Position numbers and translations under genes: made by a program. Below the pieces are notes generated by a model, which made no database searches, was not told where the DNA came from, and worked only from the letters and a program-made list of their open reading frames with translations. From an uncultured Alphaproteobacteria bacterium (GTDB taxonomy: Bacteria; Pseudomonadota; Alphaproteobacteria; Methylaequorales; Methylaequoraceae): a stretch of 37,929 nucleotides of DNA. The DNA lies in the NCBI GenBank assembly GCA_902579395.1, contig CACHGK010000009.1, positions 1 through 37,929 on the forward strand, given 5' to 3'. Below are positions 16,889 through 25,853 of the stretch, one piece after another (the stretch's first letter is position 1; each line of letters begins with the position of its first letter).

Positions 16889-18115
16889 TTAAATAATCTT
16901 GTTTCTTTTAAGTTTTTTCAAATCTTTGTCTTTTAGTTTCAAAAAATCTTTAAGAACTTGAATTGTGTCTTCGCCAAGTATGGGAGGAGTTTTTTTATAT
17001 TTAACTTTCGATAATGAAAAATTCATAGGACTACCTATCAATTTAATTTTTTTATTTGGAGATTTTTTGTGATTCATTGAAACTATCATATTTCTTGATT
17101 TTACTTGTTCATCGTTGAATACTTGTCTGATATTATTAATAGGACCGCACGGAACATTTACTTTTATTAGCCCATTAACCCACTGATTTATTGTCTTAGT
17201 TTTAAATGTTTTGTTAATAATTTTATTTAATTGCGTTCTATTTTTTACTCTAGATGAATTAGTTTTAAATTGTGGTTTATTAGAAATTTCTGGGATATTA
17301 GCAAACCTACAGAAATCTTTAAATTGTCTATCATTAGCTATTGCCAAAACCATTAGTCCATCCTTAGCTTTAACGGTTTGATAGGGAACAATTGATGGAT
17401 GATCATTTCCTATCCTTTTGGGTATAATTTCTGAAACCAAGTAATTCTGAGCCATGTAACTCAACCATGAAACTTGAGAATCCATTAGAGAAATATCAAG
17501 TTGTTGCCCTTTCCCAGTAATATCCCTAAATCTCAGAGCAGAAAGTATAGCAATGCTCGAGTATAAGCCCGTGATAATATCGGAAACCCCAACTCCTATT
17601 TTTGTGGGACTGCCTTTCTCTTCCCCGGTAATGCTCATTATACCTCCCATAGCTTGGACAAGGTAATCGTATCCGCCTCTCTTAGAGTAGGGACCGTTTT
17701 GTCCAAAACCAGTTATTGAGCAATAAATAATATCAGGTTTAATTTTTTTTATGCTTTTATAATCTAATCCGTATTGTTTCAGGTTACCCGCTCTAAAATT
17801 TTCGACTAGTATGTCACAATTTTTTACAAGTTTTTTTGCAATTTCTTGTCCTTCTTTTTTTGTTAAATTCAATTCAACTGATTTCTTATTTCTGTTCACA
17901 CTTAGAAAATAGGCACTTTCCATTGGATTTTTTGAGTTTTTATCAAGATAGGGAGGCCCAAGGTTCCTTGAATCGTCTCCTGTCAAAGGCCTTTCAATTT
18001 TTATAATATTTGCTCCAAGATCTCCAAGTACTTGAGTTGATGTTGGTCCAGCCAAAACTCTAGTTAAATCAAGAACATTAATACCATCTAAAGGTTGTTT
18101 AATTTTTTTTTTCAT
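16889..18115 (-). CDS. CaiB/BaiF family (class III) CoA-transferase
   Basis: 408 residues of the formyl-CoA/L-carnitine CoA-transferase family, which moves CoA between acyl groups through an aspartyl-CoA thioester. The N-terminus LDGINVLDLTRVLAGPTSTQ and IKIERPLTGDDSR are typical, as are the GG-Y-D segment, the glycine-rich GGIMSITG, and a conserved Asp in GVSDIITGLY that is the likely nucleophile. The substrate cannot be read from sequence: formyl-CoA, succinyl-CoA:mesaconate and other relatives share these motifs. It sits between ruvX (17-base overlap) and pyrB with no pathway partners nearby. Confidence 0.9.
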   Translation of the reverse strand: MKKKIKQPLDGINVLDLTRVLAGPTSTQVLGDLGANIIKIERPLTGDDSRNLGPPYLDKNSKNPMESAYFLSVNRNKKSVELNLTKKEGQEIAKKLVKNCDILVENFRAGNLKQYGLDYKSIKKIKPDIIYCSITGFGQNGPYSKRGGYDYLVQAMGGIMSITGEEKGSPTKIGVGVSDIITGLYSSIAILSALRFRDITGKGQQLDISLMDSQVSWLSYMAQNYLVSEIIPKRIGNDHPSIVPYQTVKAKDGLMVLAIANDRQFKDFCRFANIPEISNKPQFKTNSSRVKNRTQLNKIINKTFKTKTINQWVNGLIKVNVPCGPINNIRQVFNDEQVKSRNMIVSMNHKKSPNKKIKLIGSPMNFSLSKVKYKKTPPILGEDTIQVLKDFLKLKDKDLKKLKRNKII

Positions 18116-18584
18116 AATTTAAAATTTTAAAATTCAAAAAATCCTCTAAAATCACCATCGCTGCATATTTATCAAGAGATCTTTTTTGCTTTTTTGTGCT
18201 TTTGAAAATATTTTTTGTCCTGTGTTCCGCTTCAATACTGGTGAAATTTTCATCCCAAAATAAGATGGGAAGTTTTATTCCAGATTTTTCTAAAAAGCGA
18301 TCAATATTTTTTGTAACGTCAATAATAGATTGACTCATTTTATTGATTTTTCCACCCTCGTCATTTGGCAATCCAACTAAAATTCCGCCAACCTCAAATT
18401 CACCTATTAAATTTTTTATGTTATTATTTAAGTTTTTATTCTTAAATATTGTCTCGATAGGCAAGCTTATTTTTTGATTTTCGTCTGAAATAGCCATTCC
18501 AATTTTCTTCTTTCCACAATCCAAACAAATAATTTTTTTTTTATTAGTTTTTTTTTTAAACTCTTTTATATTGCGAACTAGCAT
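18099..18584 (-). CDS. ruvX: YqgF/RuvX pre-16S rRNA nuclease
   Basis: An RNase H-fold nuclease of 161 residues, implicated in 16S rRNA 5' end maturation and originally proposed as a Holliday junction resolvase. Catalytic-acid segments are ICLDCGKKKIGMAISD (residues 19-34), GGILVGLPNDEGG and WDENFTSIEAEH, with the terminal DKYAAMVILEDFL. The first 17 residues are a Lys-rich extension. It heads the long minus-strand unit and is divergent from gatC (38 bases), a common alphaproteobacterial arrangement. Confidence 0.93.
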   Translation of the reverse strand: MLVRNIKEFKKKTNKKKIICLDCGKKKIGMAISDENQKISLPIETIFKNKNLNNNIKNLIGEFEVGGILVGLPNDEGGKINKMSQSIIDVTKNIDRFLEKSGIKLPILFWDENFTSIEAEHRTKNIFKSTKKQKRSLDKYAAMVILEDFLNFKILNYEKKN

Positions 18585-18622
18585 ACCTGATGTTATTTAT
18601 AAATTAATCTAGTTTTTTAATT

Positions 18623-18910
18623 ATGTCTATCGATAATTCTACAGTAAAGAAGGTTGCCTCTCTGGCAAGAATTGAAATTAAGAGTGATGAAGAAGATACT
18701 CTCATCAAAGAATTAAACAATATCATTTTATGGGTTGATGAATTACAAAAGGTTAATACTGATAAAGTTGATCCAATGTTATCCGTTTTTAATGAATCAA
18801 TGCCGATGAGACAGGATATTGCTAAGTCGAACTATTCAAATAAATTAATCATGAAGAATTCTCCAAAAAGTAATTCAGGATTTTTTGTTGTGCCGAAGGT
18901 TGTAGAATGA
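18623..18910 (+). CDS. gatC: Asp-tRNA(Asn)/Glu-tRNA(Gln) amidotransferase subunit C
   Basis: 95 residues. GatC wraps around GatA and stabilises the GatCAB complex. The start STVKKVASLARIEI and the C-terminal motif MRQDIA...SPKSNSGFFVVPKVVE are the conserved family ends. Its TGA overlaps the gatA ATG (ATGA, four bases), coupling translation. Confidence 0.95.
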   Translation: MSIDNSTVKKVASLARIEIKSDEEDTLIKELNNIILWVDELQKVNTDKVDPMLSVFNESMPMRQDIAKSNYSNKLIMKNSPKSNSGFFVVPKVVE

Positions 18911-20358
18911 CAGAGTTTAGTAAACTTAGCATTTCCTCTGCAATAAAAGGACTAAACAATAAAGATTTTACCTCGGTGGAATTAACCCAATATTACATAG
19001 AAAAAATTCAAGAAAATTCAAATCTTAACTGCTTTATAACTCCAACTTTTGAAACTGCACTTGAGATGGCAAAAAAATCTGACGAAAACATCACAAAAAA
19101 AAAACAAAGAAGTTTAGAGGGAATTCCAATTGGCATGAAAGATCTTTTTTGCACAAATGGAACAAGAACCACCGCCGGTTCGAAAATTTTAGAAAACTTT
19201 ATTCCCTTTTATGAATCTACTGTATCAGAAAATCTCTGGAATTCAGGAGCAATAATGTTGGGGAAAACTAATATGGATGAATTTGCGATGGGATCAGCAA
19301 ACACTACAAGCTTTTTTGGTAATGTAATTAATCCATTAAACCCGAAATCTTCAAAGAATTCTGAGTTGGTTCCAGGTGGTTCTTCAGGAGGTTCTGCATC
19401 GGCAGTTTGTTCTGGTCTTTGCATGGGTGCAACTGGATCAGATACTGGGGGTTCGATTAGACAACCTGCTTCTTTTTGTGGTATTGTAGGTTTGAAACCT
19501 ACTTATGGAAGATGCTCAAGGTTTGGAATGATTGCTTTTGCATCCTCATTAGATCAGGCTGGCCCAATTACTAAAACTGTTGAGGATTCTGCATTAATGT
19601 TACAATCTATGGCAAGCTTTGATCAAAAAGACTCCACAAGCTCAAGGAAAAAGATTCCCAACTTTCTAGACTTTAAAAATATTGAAATCAAAGGAAAAAA
19701 AATAGGTATTCCAAAGGAATATTTAATTGATGGATTGAATTCAGAAATAAGGCGAGTATGGGATCAAGGAGTTAATTGGTTTAAATCAGAAGGGGCCGAA
19801 ATAGTTGATATCTCTCTGCCACATACGAATTCTGCTTTGCCTGCTTATTATATTATAGCGCCAGCTGAGGCATCAGCAAATTTAGCAAGATATGACGGAA
19901 TCAGATATGGTTTTAGAGAGAATGAAAAAGATATAAAAGAGCTTTACGAAAAAACCCGTGGCAAAGGATTCGGAAAAGAAGTCAAAAGGAGATTAATGAT
20001 TGGAACGTACGTTTTGTCTGCTGGATATTATGATGCATATTATCTGAAGGCATTAAAAGTTAGAAAATTGATATCAAATGATTTTGAAGAGGTTTTTAAA
20101 TCTTGTGATTTAATTTTAACTCCTACTACCCCAAATGTTGCATTTCCAATTGGAGAAAAACAGACGGATCCCATTGAAATGTATCTAAACGATGTTTTGA
20201 CTGTGCCAGCAAGTCTTGCTGGGTTACCTGCGATTTCAGTTCCGTCAGGTTTTAATGATGAAATGCTTCCAATAGGATTACAAATTATTGGGAGGCCTTT
20301 TGATGAAATTTCAGTTTTGAGCGCTGGAAGTATGATTGAAAGATTAAGAGGTTTTTAA
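18907..20358 (+). CDS. gatA: Asp-tRNA(Asn)/Glu-tRNA(Gln) amidotransferase subunit A
   Basis: The glutaminase half of GatCAB, releasing ammonia that tunnels to GatB. It has 483 residues of the amidase-signature family, with the Ser-cisSer-Lys triad in IPIGMKDLF (Lys78), GGSSGGSASAV and TGSDTGGSIRQPA. Its TAA overlaps the gatB ATG by one base. Confidence 0.97.
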   Translation: MTEFSKLSISSAIKGLNNKDFTSVELTQYYIEKIQENSNLNCFITPTFETALEMAKKSDENITKKKQRSLEGIPIGMKDLFCTNGTRTTAGSKILENFIPFYESTVSENLWNSGAIMLGKTNMDEFAMGSANTTSFFGNVINPLNPKSSKNSELVPGGSSGGSASAVCSGLCMGATGSDTGGSIRQPASFCGIVGLKPTYGRCSRFGMIAFASSLDQAGPITKTVEDSALMLQSMASFDQKDSTSSRKKIPNFLDFKNIEIKGKKIGIPKEYLIDGLNSEIRRVWDQGVNWFKSEGAEIVDISLPHTNSALPAYYIIAPAEASANLARYDGIRYGFRENEKDIKELYEKTRGKGFGKEVKRRLMIGTYVLSAGYYDAYYLKALKVRKLISNDFEEVFKSCDLILTPTTPNVAFPIGEKQTDPIEMYLNDVLTVPASLAGLPAISVPSGFNDEMLPIGLQIIGRPFDEISVLSAGSMIERLRGF

Positions 20359-21806
20359 TGGAATATTTAATTGATGGATCTATGAATAAATGGGAATTGA
20401 TACTTGGTTTAGAGGTTCATGCTCAAATAAGTTCAAGATCTAAATTATTTTCTGAAGCGCCAACTAATTGGGGTGCAGATCCAAATTCACAAGTAGATTT
20501 GGTGGATTGTGGAATGCCAGGTGCTTTACCTGTTATCAATGAATATTGTGTTGAACAAGCTATCCTAACTGGGTTGAGTTTAAATGCCAGAATAAATAAA
20601 ACGTCTATTTTTGATAGGAAGAATTATTTTTACCCAGATTTACCTCAAGGTTATCAAATTTCTCAATTTGAATACCCAATAGTCGGAAAAGGCTTTATTG
20701 TAATCAATTGTGATGGCGTGGAAAAACAAATAGGCATAACCCGCTTACATTTAGAACAAGATGCTGGAAAAAGTATGCACGATCAAGAAGTAGAAAGTTC
20801 GTTTATTGACCTTAATAGATCTGGGTGTGCATTAATGGAAATTGTTTCAGAACCAGATATGAGAAGTCCTACTGAAGCAGCGGAATATGTAAAGAAGCTA
20901 AGAAATATTTTGAGATATATAGGGAGTTGCGACGGAAATATGGAAAAAGGAAATTTAAGAGCTGATGTTAACGTTTCTGTTAGGCTTCCCGGGGAGGAAC
21001 TTGGCACTAGGTGTGAAATTAAAAATGTTAATTCAATAAAGTTTATACAACAAGCTATAGATTACGAGTCAAAAAGGCAGGTTGAAATTTTAGAAAGTGG
21101 TGGCAGTATTAAACAGGAAACAAGACTTTTTGATCCAAATAAAGGAGAAACAAGATCTATGAGGGGGAAAGAGGAATCACATGATTATAGATACTTTCCA
21201 GATCCGGATTTACCCCCACTCGTACTTACGGATGAAAAAATTAATAAATTAAAGAAGACATTACCAGAACTTCCTGATGATAAAAAAAAAAGGCTTATGA
21301 GTGAATTTAAGTTGAATGATTATGATGCTGAGATTTTAGTGAATGATAAAGATATAGCAGAATTTTTTGAAAGTACGGTTTGTGGAAGGGATGGAAAAAT
21401 TGTATCAAACTGGGTAACTGGAGAAGTATTTTCGTATCTAAAGAGAATAGAAAAAAATATTAAAGAATCTAAGATTACATCAAATAAACTTGGTGGACTT
21501 CTAGATTTAGTAATTGATGGTACTATTTCAAACAGACAAGCAAAAGAAATTTTTGAAGATTTCATTGACTCTGATGAAGATCCAAGAAAATTTATTCAAG
21601 AAAGAGGACTTGTTCAACTATCGGATATGAATGAAATTGAAAATTTAATTAAATCAGTTTTACAGCAAAACCCAAAAATGGTTGAAGATTATAAAAATGG
21701 AAAGGAAAAGTTATTTGGATTTTTCGTAGGACAAGTTATGAAAGTTTCAGAAGGGAAAGCTAATCCTAAAATTGTGAATGAAACTCTCAAAAAATTATTA
21801 AAGTAG
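20358..21806 (+). CDS. gatB: Asp-tRNA(Asn)/Glu-tRNA(Gln) amidotransferase subunit B
   Basis: 482 residues. GatB phosphorylates and amidates the mischarged aminoacyl-tRNA. The core begins WELILGLEVHAQI and includes RKNYFYPDLPQGYQISQ and SMRGKEESHDYRYFPDPDLP; the C-terminal YqeY-like tRNA-binding tail covers about residues 330-482. The start at 20358 overlaps gatA. An in-frame Met at 20382 would give an N-terminus closer to most homologues. tRNA-Ser follows nine bases after the stop. Confidence 0.97.
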   Translation: MEYLIDGSMNKWELILGLEVHAQISSRSKLFSEAPTNWGADPNSQVDLVDCGMPGALPVINEYCVEQAILTGLSLNARINKTSIFDRKNYFYPDLPQGYQISQFEYPIVGKGFIVINCDGVEKQIGITRLHLEQDAGKSMHDQEVESSFIDLNRSGCALMEIVSEPDMRSPTEAAEYVKKLRNILRYIGSCDGNMEKGNLRADVNVSVRLPGEELGTRCEIKNVNSIKFIQQAIDYESKRQVEILESGGSIKQETRLFDPNKGETRSMRGKEESHDYRYFPDPDLPPLVLTDEKINKLKKTLPELPDDKKKRLMSEFKLNDYDAEILVNDKDIAEFFESTVCGRDGKIVSNWVTGEVFSYLKRIEKNIKESKITSNKLGGLLDLVIDGTISNRQAKEIFEDFIDSDEDPRKFIQERGLVQLSDMNEIENLIKSVLQQNPKMVEDYKNGKEKLFGFFVGQVMKVSEGKANPKIVNETLKKLLK

Positions 21807-21815
21807 CTTCAATAA

Positions 21816-21907
21816 GGAGAGGTGGCCGAGTGGCTGAAGGCGACGGTTTGCTAAACCGTTATAGGTGGCAACATCTATCGTGGGTTCGAATCCCATCCTC
21901 TCCGCCA
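21816..21907 (+). tRNA. tRNA-Ser(GCT)
   Basis: A 92-base type II tRNA. The acceptor GGAGAGG pairs with CCTCTCC, followed by the discriminator G and an encoded CCA (21905-21907). The anticodon stem CGGTT/AACCG encloses the loop TTGCTAA with anticodon GCT. A long variable arm (ATAGGTG pairing with CATCTAT, one G-T pair) and the T arm GTGGGTTCGAATCCCAT are clear. It reads AGC and AGT codons. It lies close behind gatB and may share its transcript. Confidence 0.97.
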
Positions 21908-21991
21908 TTTCTCTAATAAACAGAGATCTTATGACTTGAAAACACTATAAAAAAAGGACTTATGGAAAAAAATTGTGGTAGAATTGAGGTA

Positions 21992-22414
21992 TTAATTGAT
22001 AGAATAGGCAAAATATATTAGAGTTAAAATATAATAAAAAATACCTAATATTGACACGAACATTGAAAAAAATGTTAATCTCATACCAAGTCTTCTTTTT
22101 GCAAGATCTTCATTAATAGAAGAAATTGCCTTAGAATGAATGGTCCTTCCTATTGAAAGAATGATTAAGGAGGATACGGAAAAAAAAAGTAAATTATTAA
22201 AATATAAAATAAAACTTAAAATGATAATTAAAGGAACGGTTTCGCAAAAGTTTGCATGTGCTCTTATGGCTCTCTCAAGTTCTTGACTCTTAAAGCCGAT
22301 TGAAGTTTTTGTATTTCTGCGATTTTTAACAACATTCATAAACAATTTATGATAGTGTCTACAAAGATAGAGAATAGATAATAGATAAATTATTTCAAAA
22401 ACTGTTCTATACAT
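21992..22414 (-). CDS. MAPEG family membrane protein
   Basis: 140 residues with four predicted membrane helices (about 5-22, 58-78, 80-95 and 110-133). The signature in the second segment, ERAIRAHANFCETVP, is the MAPEG motif, where Arg, His-x-Asn-Phe and Glu-x-x-Pro are conserved. Bacterial MAPEG proteins (YecN group) are glutathione-linked or of unknown activity; no substrate can be read here. It converges towards the tRNA and diverges from the photolyase genes. Confidence 0.85.
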   Translation of the reverse strand: MYRTVFEIIYLLSILYLCRHYHKLFMNVVKNRRNTKTSIGFKSQELERAIRAHANFCETVPLIIILSFILYFNNLLFFSVSSLIILSIGRTIHSKAISSINEDLAKRRLGMRLTFFSMFVSILGIFYYILTLIYFAYSIN

Positions 22415-22474
22415 TGATTTTTTTTTTTTATTTTTTAAATATATTCATATCTATAAAGAAATAAATATAAAAAT

Positions 22475-23887
22475 ATGAATGATGAAATAGCTATACATTG
22501 GTTTAGACAGGATCTTAGAATTTCTGATAATCCATCTTTAAATTTTTTATCAGAAAAATATGATAATATTGTTGCTGTTTATATTCTAGATGAAGTTAAT
22601 TGTGATAGAAAAATGGGCTCTGCTAGTAAGACCTGGCTTCACCATTCGTTATTATCTTTAAATGAAAAATTAAACAATAAATTATTAGTTTTTAAGGGAA
22701 ACCCTGAAGTAGTTTTTAATAACTTGGTCGATAATTATAATGTTAAACAAATTTCTTGGTGTAGATGTTACGAACCTTGGATAATAAAAAGAGATCTGAA
22801 CTTAAAAAAAAATCTAAAAAATAAAGTTCAAATAAATTCGTTTAATTCTTCTCTCTTGTGGGAACCATGGGAGGTTTTAAAAAACGATGGTTCTCCCTAT
22901 AAAATATTCACACCATTTTACAAAAGAGGTTGTCTAAATTCAAAACCACCAAGAAAACCAAAATCTCAAGAAATAAACTTTTTTAATCATAATATTAAGT
23001 CCCAAAGTATATTTGACCTTGAATTAACATCAAGTAAGTTCTGGGAAAAGAAAATAATCAAATATTGGAATATTGGAGAATCCTTTGCCTCAAAATTGAT
23101 GAACGACTTTTTTTCAATCGGAATCCAAGATTACTCCGAGGGAAGAAACTTTCCAATAAGAAAAAATGTATCTAGATTATCTCCATATTTACATTGGGGA
23201 CAAATATCACCTCATACCTTATGGTATGAAGTTAGTAATATTGAACAAGAAGTTGGCGAAAAAAATGCAGAGATTTTTAAAAGTGAATTAGGATGGAGGG
23301 AATTCTTCTATAATCTTCTATACCACTTCCCTAAGATTCAAAAATTTAATCTTCAAACAAAATTTGATAAATTCCCCTGGGAGAATAATAACAGTTTTTT
23401 CGATGCATGGAAAAAAGGTCAAACGGGTTTCCCGATTGTAGACGCAGGAATGAGAGAGTTGTGGGAAACTGGATACATGCATAACAGAGTGAGGATGATT
23501 ACTGGCTCTTTTCTAGTAAAAAATTTGCTTATCCACTGGAACCAAGGAGAAGAATGGTTTTGGGATTGTCTCTTTGATGCTGATTACGCTAGTAATTCAG
23601 CAAGTTGGCAGTGGGTTGCCGGCACAGGTACAGATTCTGCCCCTTACTTTAGAATATTTAATCCAGTAACACAGGGAAAAAAGTTTGATCCAACAGGTGA
23701 GTATATAAGGAAATTTATACCTGAGTTAAGAAATTTCCCCTTAAAGTACCTCTTTGAACCATGGGAGTGCCCACCAAATACATTAAAGAATTTTAAGTTA
23801 GGGATAAATTATCCATTTCCAATTGTTGATGTAAAAACATCAAGAGAAAAAGCTCTCGACGCTTTTGCCAAAATTAAAGTTAATTGA
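22475..23887 (+). CDS. phr: Class I deoxyribodipyrimidine photolyase
   Basis: 470 residues, normal for microbial CPD photolyases that use blue light and FADH- to split pyrimidine dimers. The alpha/beta antenna domain begins IHWFRQDLRISDN. The FAD-binding helical domain has LGWREFFYNLLYHFP, GMRELWETGYMHNRVRM, DADYASNSASWQWVAGTGTDSAPYFRIFNP and then TQGKKFDPTGEYIR. These match the CPD-repair type more than plant-like cryptochromes. One base separates its stop from the next gene, making it first of a four-gene light-repair set. Confidence 0.95.
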   Translation: MNDEIAIHWFRQDLRISDNPSLNFLSEKYDNIVAVYILDEVNCDRKMGSASKTWLHHSLLSLNEKLNNKLLVFKGNPEVVFNNLVDNYNVKQISWCRCYEPWIIKRDLNLKKNLKNKVQINSFNSSLLWEPWEVLKNDGSPYKIFTPFYKRGCLNSKPPRKPKSQEINFFNHNIKSQSIFDLELTSSKFWEKKIIKYWNIGESFASKLMNDFFSIGIQDYSEGRNFPIRKNVSRLSPYLHWGQISPHTLWYEVSNIEQEVGEKNAEIFKSELGWREFFYNLLYHFPKIQKFNLQTKFDKFPWENNNSFFDAWKKGQTGFPIVDAGMRELWETGYMHNRVRMITGSFLVKNLLIHWNQGEEWFWDCLFDADYASNSASWQWVAGTGTDSAPYFRIFNPVTQGKKFDPTGEYIRKFIPELRNFPLKYLFEPWECPPNTLKNFKLGINYPFPIVDVKTSREKALDAFAKIKVN

Positions 23888-23888
23888 T

Positions 23889-25379
23889 ATGAAAAAAAAA
23901 CTTTTTATTATTTTAGGTAATCAGTTATTCAATCCTTCTTTTTTTGAAAAATATAGAGATGATCATATTTTTGTTATGTTTGAGGATAATGGTCTTTGTA
24001 CTTATCAGAAACATCACAAACACAAAATTCTTCTTTTCCTTTCTGCGATGAGGTCATTTTCTGAAGAACTCAAAAAAAAAAAGTTTCAATTGATTTATAA
24101 GAAATTAGAGGAGGAAGATTTTTCAAAAGATTATTTGGAAAAGTTATCCATCATTGTAAGGGATTATAATATTAATGAGGTTTCTCTATTCGAGGTAGAG
24201 GATAAAAAATTTGAGAATAAATTAATAGAAACCTTAAAAAATCTTGTAAAAATCAATTATATAATTTCTCCAATGTTTTTAACGACAAGAGAGGAGTTTA
24301 AAAATTATATTGGTTCAGTAAAAAAGCCCTTCATGGCTCAGTTTTATAAAAGTCAGCGTAAAAAACTAAATTTGCTCATGGATTCCGAAAACAAACCAGT
24401 TGGAGGAAAATGGAGCTTTGATGAAGATAATAGAAAGAAAATACCTCAAAATATTAATTTACCTGATAAGTTTTATTTTAATGAGACAGAAAATACAAAA
24501 ACATTAAAAAAGTTAATTAAAAAAAAATTTTCAGATCATCCTGGAGAGCTAGAAACTTTTTACGCATGTACGACAAGAGAAGATGTAAATACCTTTTTGG
24601 ATTTTTTTATTTCAACAAAATTTGAAAATTTTGGTGATTATGAGGATGCAGTTGATAGAAGGGATAATATTTTATTTCATTCTGCTCTAAGTCCATATAT
24701 TAATATGGGGCTCATTACGCCTTTAGAAATACTTGAAAAGATAGAGAAAACTCCACCTAAAAAATTAAATTCATATGAAGGTTATATCCGTCAGTTAATT
24801 GGTTGGAGAGAATTTATTAGAGGAATTTATCAGAATTATGAAAAGGAATTGGAAAGCAATAACTTCTTTAATCATAATAATAAAATGAAAACCTCATGGT
24901 ATGATGGTACTACTGGTTTAGAGCCTCTTGATTTTTCAATCAAAAATGCTCTGACATACGGCTGGACTCATCATATTGAAAGACTGATGATTTTATGTAA
25001 TATAATGAATCTTTGTCAATTAAATCCAAAAGAAGTTTTCAAATGGTTCATGGAAATGTTTATCGATTCTTCTGAGTGGGTAATGTCACCGAATGTTTAT
25101 GGTATGGGTTTATTTAGTGATGGTGGTATATTTGCTACAAAACCGTATATATGTGGCTCATCATATTTTCTGAAAATGATGGATTTCAAGAAAGGTCCAT
25201 GGTGTGAGGTTATGGATGGTCTTTATTGGAGATTTATTGATAACAACAAAGATTTTTTTTTAAGTAACCCAAGATTATCAATGATGGTAAGAATTCTAGA
25301 AAAAATGAAGAATGATAGAAAAGCAAGAATTTTTGCTGTTGCAGAGGAATTTATTCAAAGGAATACCCATGCAAATTAG
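23889..25379 (+). CDS. Photolyase-related protein (COG3046 type) without Fe-S cysteines
   Basis: 496 residues of the deoxyribodipyrimidine photolyase-related family, which includes bacterial (6-4) photolyases such as PhrB. The N-terminal half (IILGNQLF, then an Arg/Lys-rich antenna domain) and the FAD region (IRQLIGWREFIRGIY, ALTYGWTHHIERLMI, EWVMSPNVYGMGLFSDGG) are conserved. Fe-S members carry CxxC and a further Cys between KMSDY and the LYW motif. Here that stretch is shortened to about 11 residues (KMMDFKKGPWCEVMDGLYW) with one Cys, so the 4Fe-4S cluster is probably absent. The ATG at 23889 is preferred to 23865, which lies inside phr. Whether it repairs (6-4) lesions or only senses light is open. 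Confidence 0.88.
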   Translation: MKKKLFIILGNQLFNPSFFEKYRDDHIFVMFEDNGLCTYQKHHKHKILLFLSAMRSFSEELKKKKFQLIYKKLEEEDFSKDYLEKLSIIVRDYNINEVSLFEVEDKKFENKLIETLKNLVKINYIISPMFLTTREEFKNYIGSVKKPFMAQFYKSQRKKLNLLMDSENKPVGGKWSFDEDNRKKIPQNINLPDKFYFNETENTKTLKKLIKKKFSDHPGELETFYACTTREDVNTFLDFFISTKFENFGDYEDAVDRRDNILFHSALSPYINMGLITPLEILEKIEKTPPKKLNSYEGYIRQLIGWREFIRGIYQNYEKELESNNFFNHNNKMKTSWYDGTTGLEPLDFSIKNALTYGWTHHIERLMILCNIMNLCQLNPKEVFKWFMEMFIDSSEWVMSPNVYGMGLFSDGGIFATKPYICGSSYFLKMMDFKKGPWCEVMDGLYWRFIDNNKDFFLSNPRLSMMVRILEKMKNDRKARIFAVAEEFIQRNTHAN

Positions 25380-25719
25380 AGTTTTATATAACAAGTCTTG
25401 TAGAATTTGTAGAAAAGAAATTGATCATTACAAAAAATACAGTGATAAAAAAATATCGTGGATAGACATTTTAAATGATAAAGAGGCCAAGATGCTAACT
25501 TCAAAAACTAAAATTGAATTACTTAGAAGAATGCATGTTATTAAAAATGGTGAAATAGTTGAAGGTGCCAAGGCATTTCTAGAAATTTGGAAGAGGATAC
25601 CAAGGTACAGGTTTCTATATTACATTTTTAAAATAAAATTTTTTTATTTTATACTTTTCATTTTTTATGAAATTGCTGCAATTTTTCTTTTTTGGAAAAA
25701 TAAACATTTATTAAAATGA
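25369..25719 (+). CDS. DCC-family (DUF393) thiol-disulfide oxidoreductase-like protein
   Basis: 116 residues with the N-terminal motif [19 protein letters not shown], a thioredoxin-like CxxC (Cys9, Cys12) of the DCC/DUF393 family, and a hydrophobic C-terminal segment (about 85-108) that may anchor it to the membrane. Usually the motif is Asp-x-x-Cys-x-x-Cys; here Asn replaces Asp. The ATG at 25369 has AAAGGA nearby and overlaps the previous gene by 11 bases; an upstream in-frame ATG (25312) lies inside that gene and is rejected. It is translationally packed with the photolyase genes and DUF2256, suggesting a shared role. Confidence 0.82.
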   Translation: MQIRVLYNKSCRICRKEIDHYKKYSDKKISWIDILNDKEAKMLTSKTKIELLRRMHVIKNGEIVEGAKAFLEIWKRIPRYRFLYYIFKIKFFYFILFIFYEIAAIFLFWKNKHLLK

Positions 25720-25853
25720 AGAAAAAAAATTTGCCTTCAAAAATTTGTATAATTTGTGGTAGACCATTTGCTTGGAGAAAAAAATGGAAAAGTGATTGGA
25801 TTAACGTAAAATATTGTTCTAAGAGATGCTCTAATCAATCTAATCTAGTTTAG
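25716..25853 (+). CDS. DUF2256 zinc-ribbon peptide
   Basis: A 45-residue peptide whose ATG overlaps the preceding [17 protein letters not shown] and [10 protein letters not shown] give four Cys (11, 14, 34, 38) in a treble-clef-like arrangement, the DUF2256 pattern. Members often accompany cryptochrome/photolyase genes; the role is unknown and may involve binding a metal or flavoprotein partner. Its last 14 bases overlap the convergent peroxiredoxin gene. Confidence 0.88.
   Translation: MKKKNLPSKICIICGRPFAWRKKWKSDWINVKYCSKRCSNQSNLV

Noticed and set aside
21908-21930. Hairpin after tRNA-Ser as a rho-independent terminator
   Set aside because: TCTCT/AGAGA gives only five A/T-rich pairs and no T-run follows, too weak to call.
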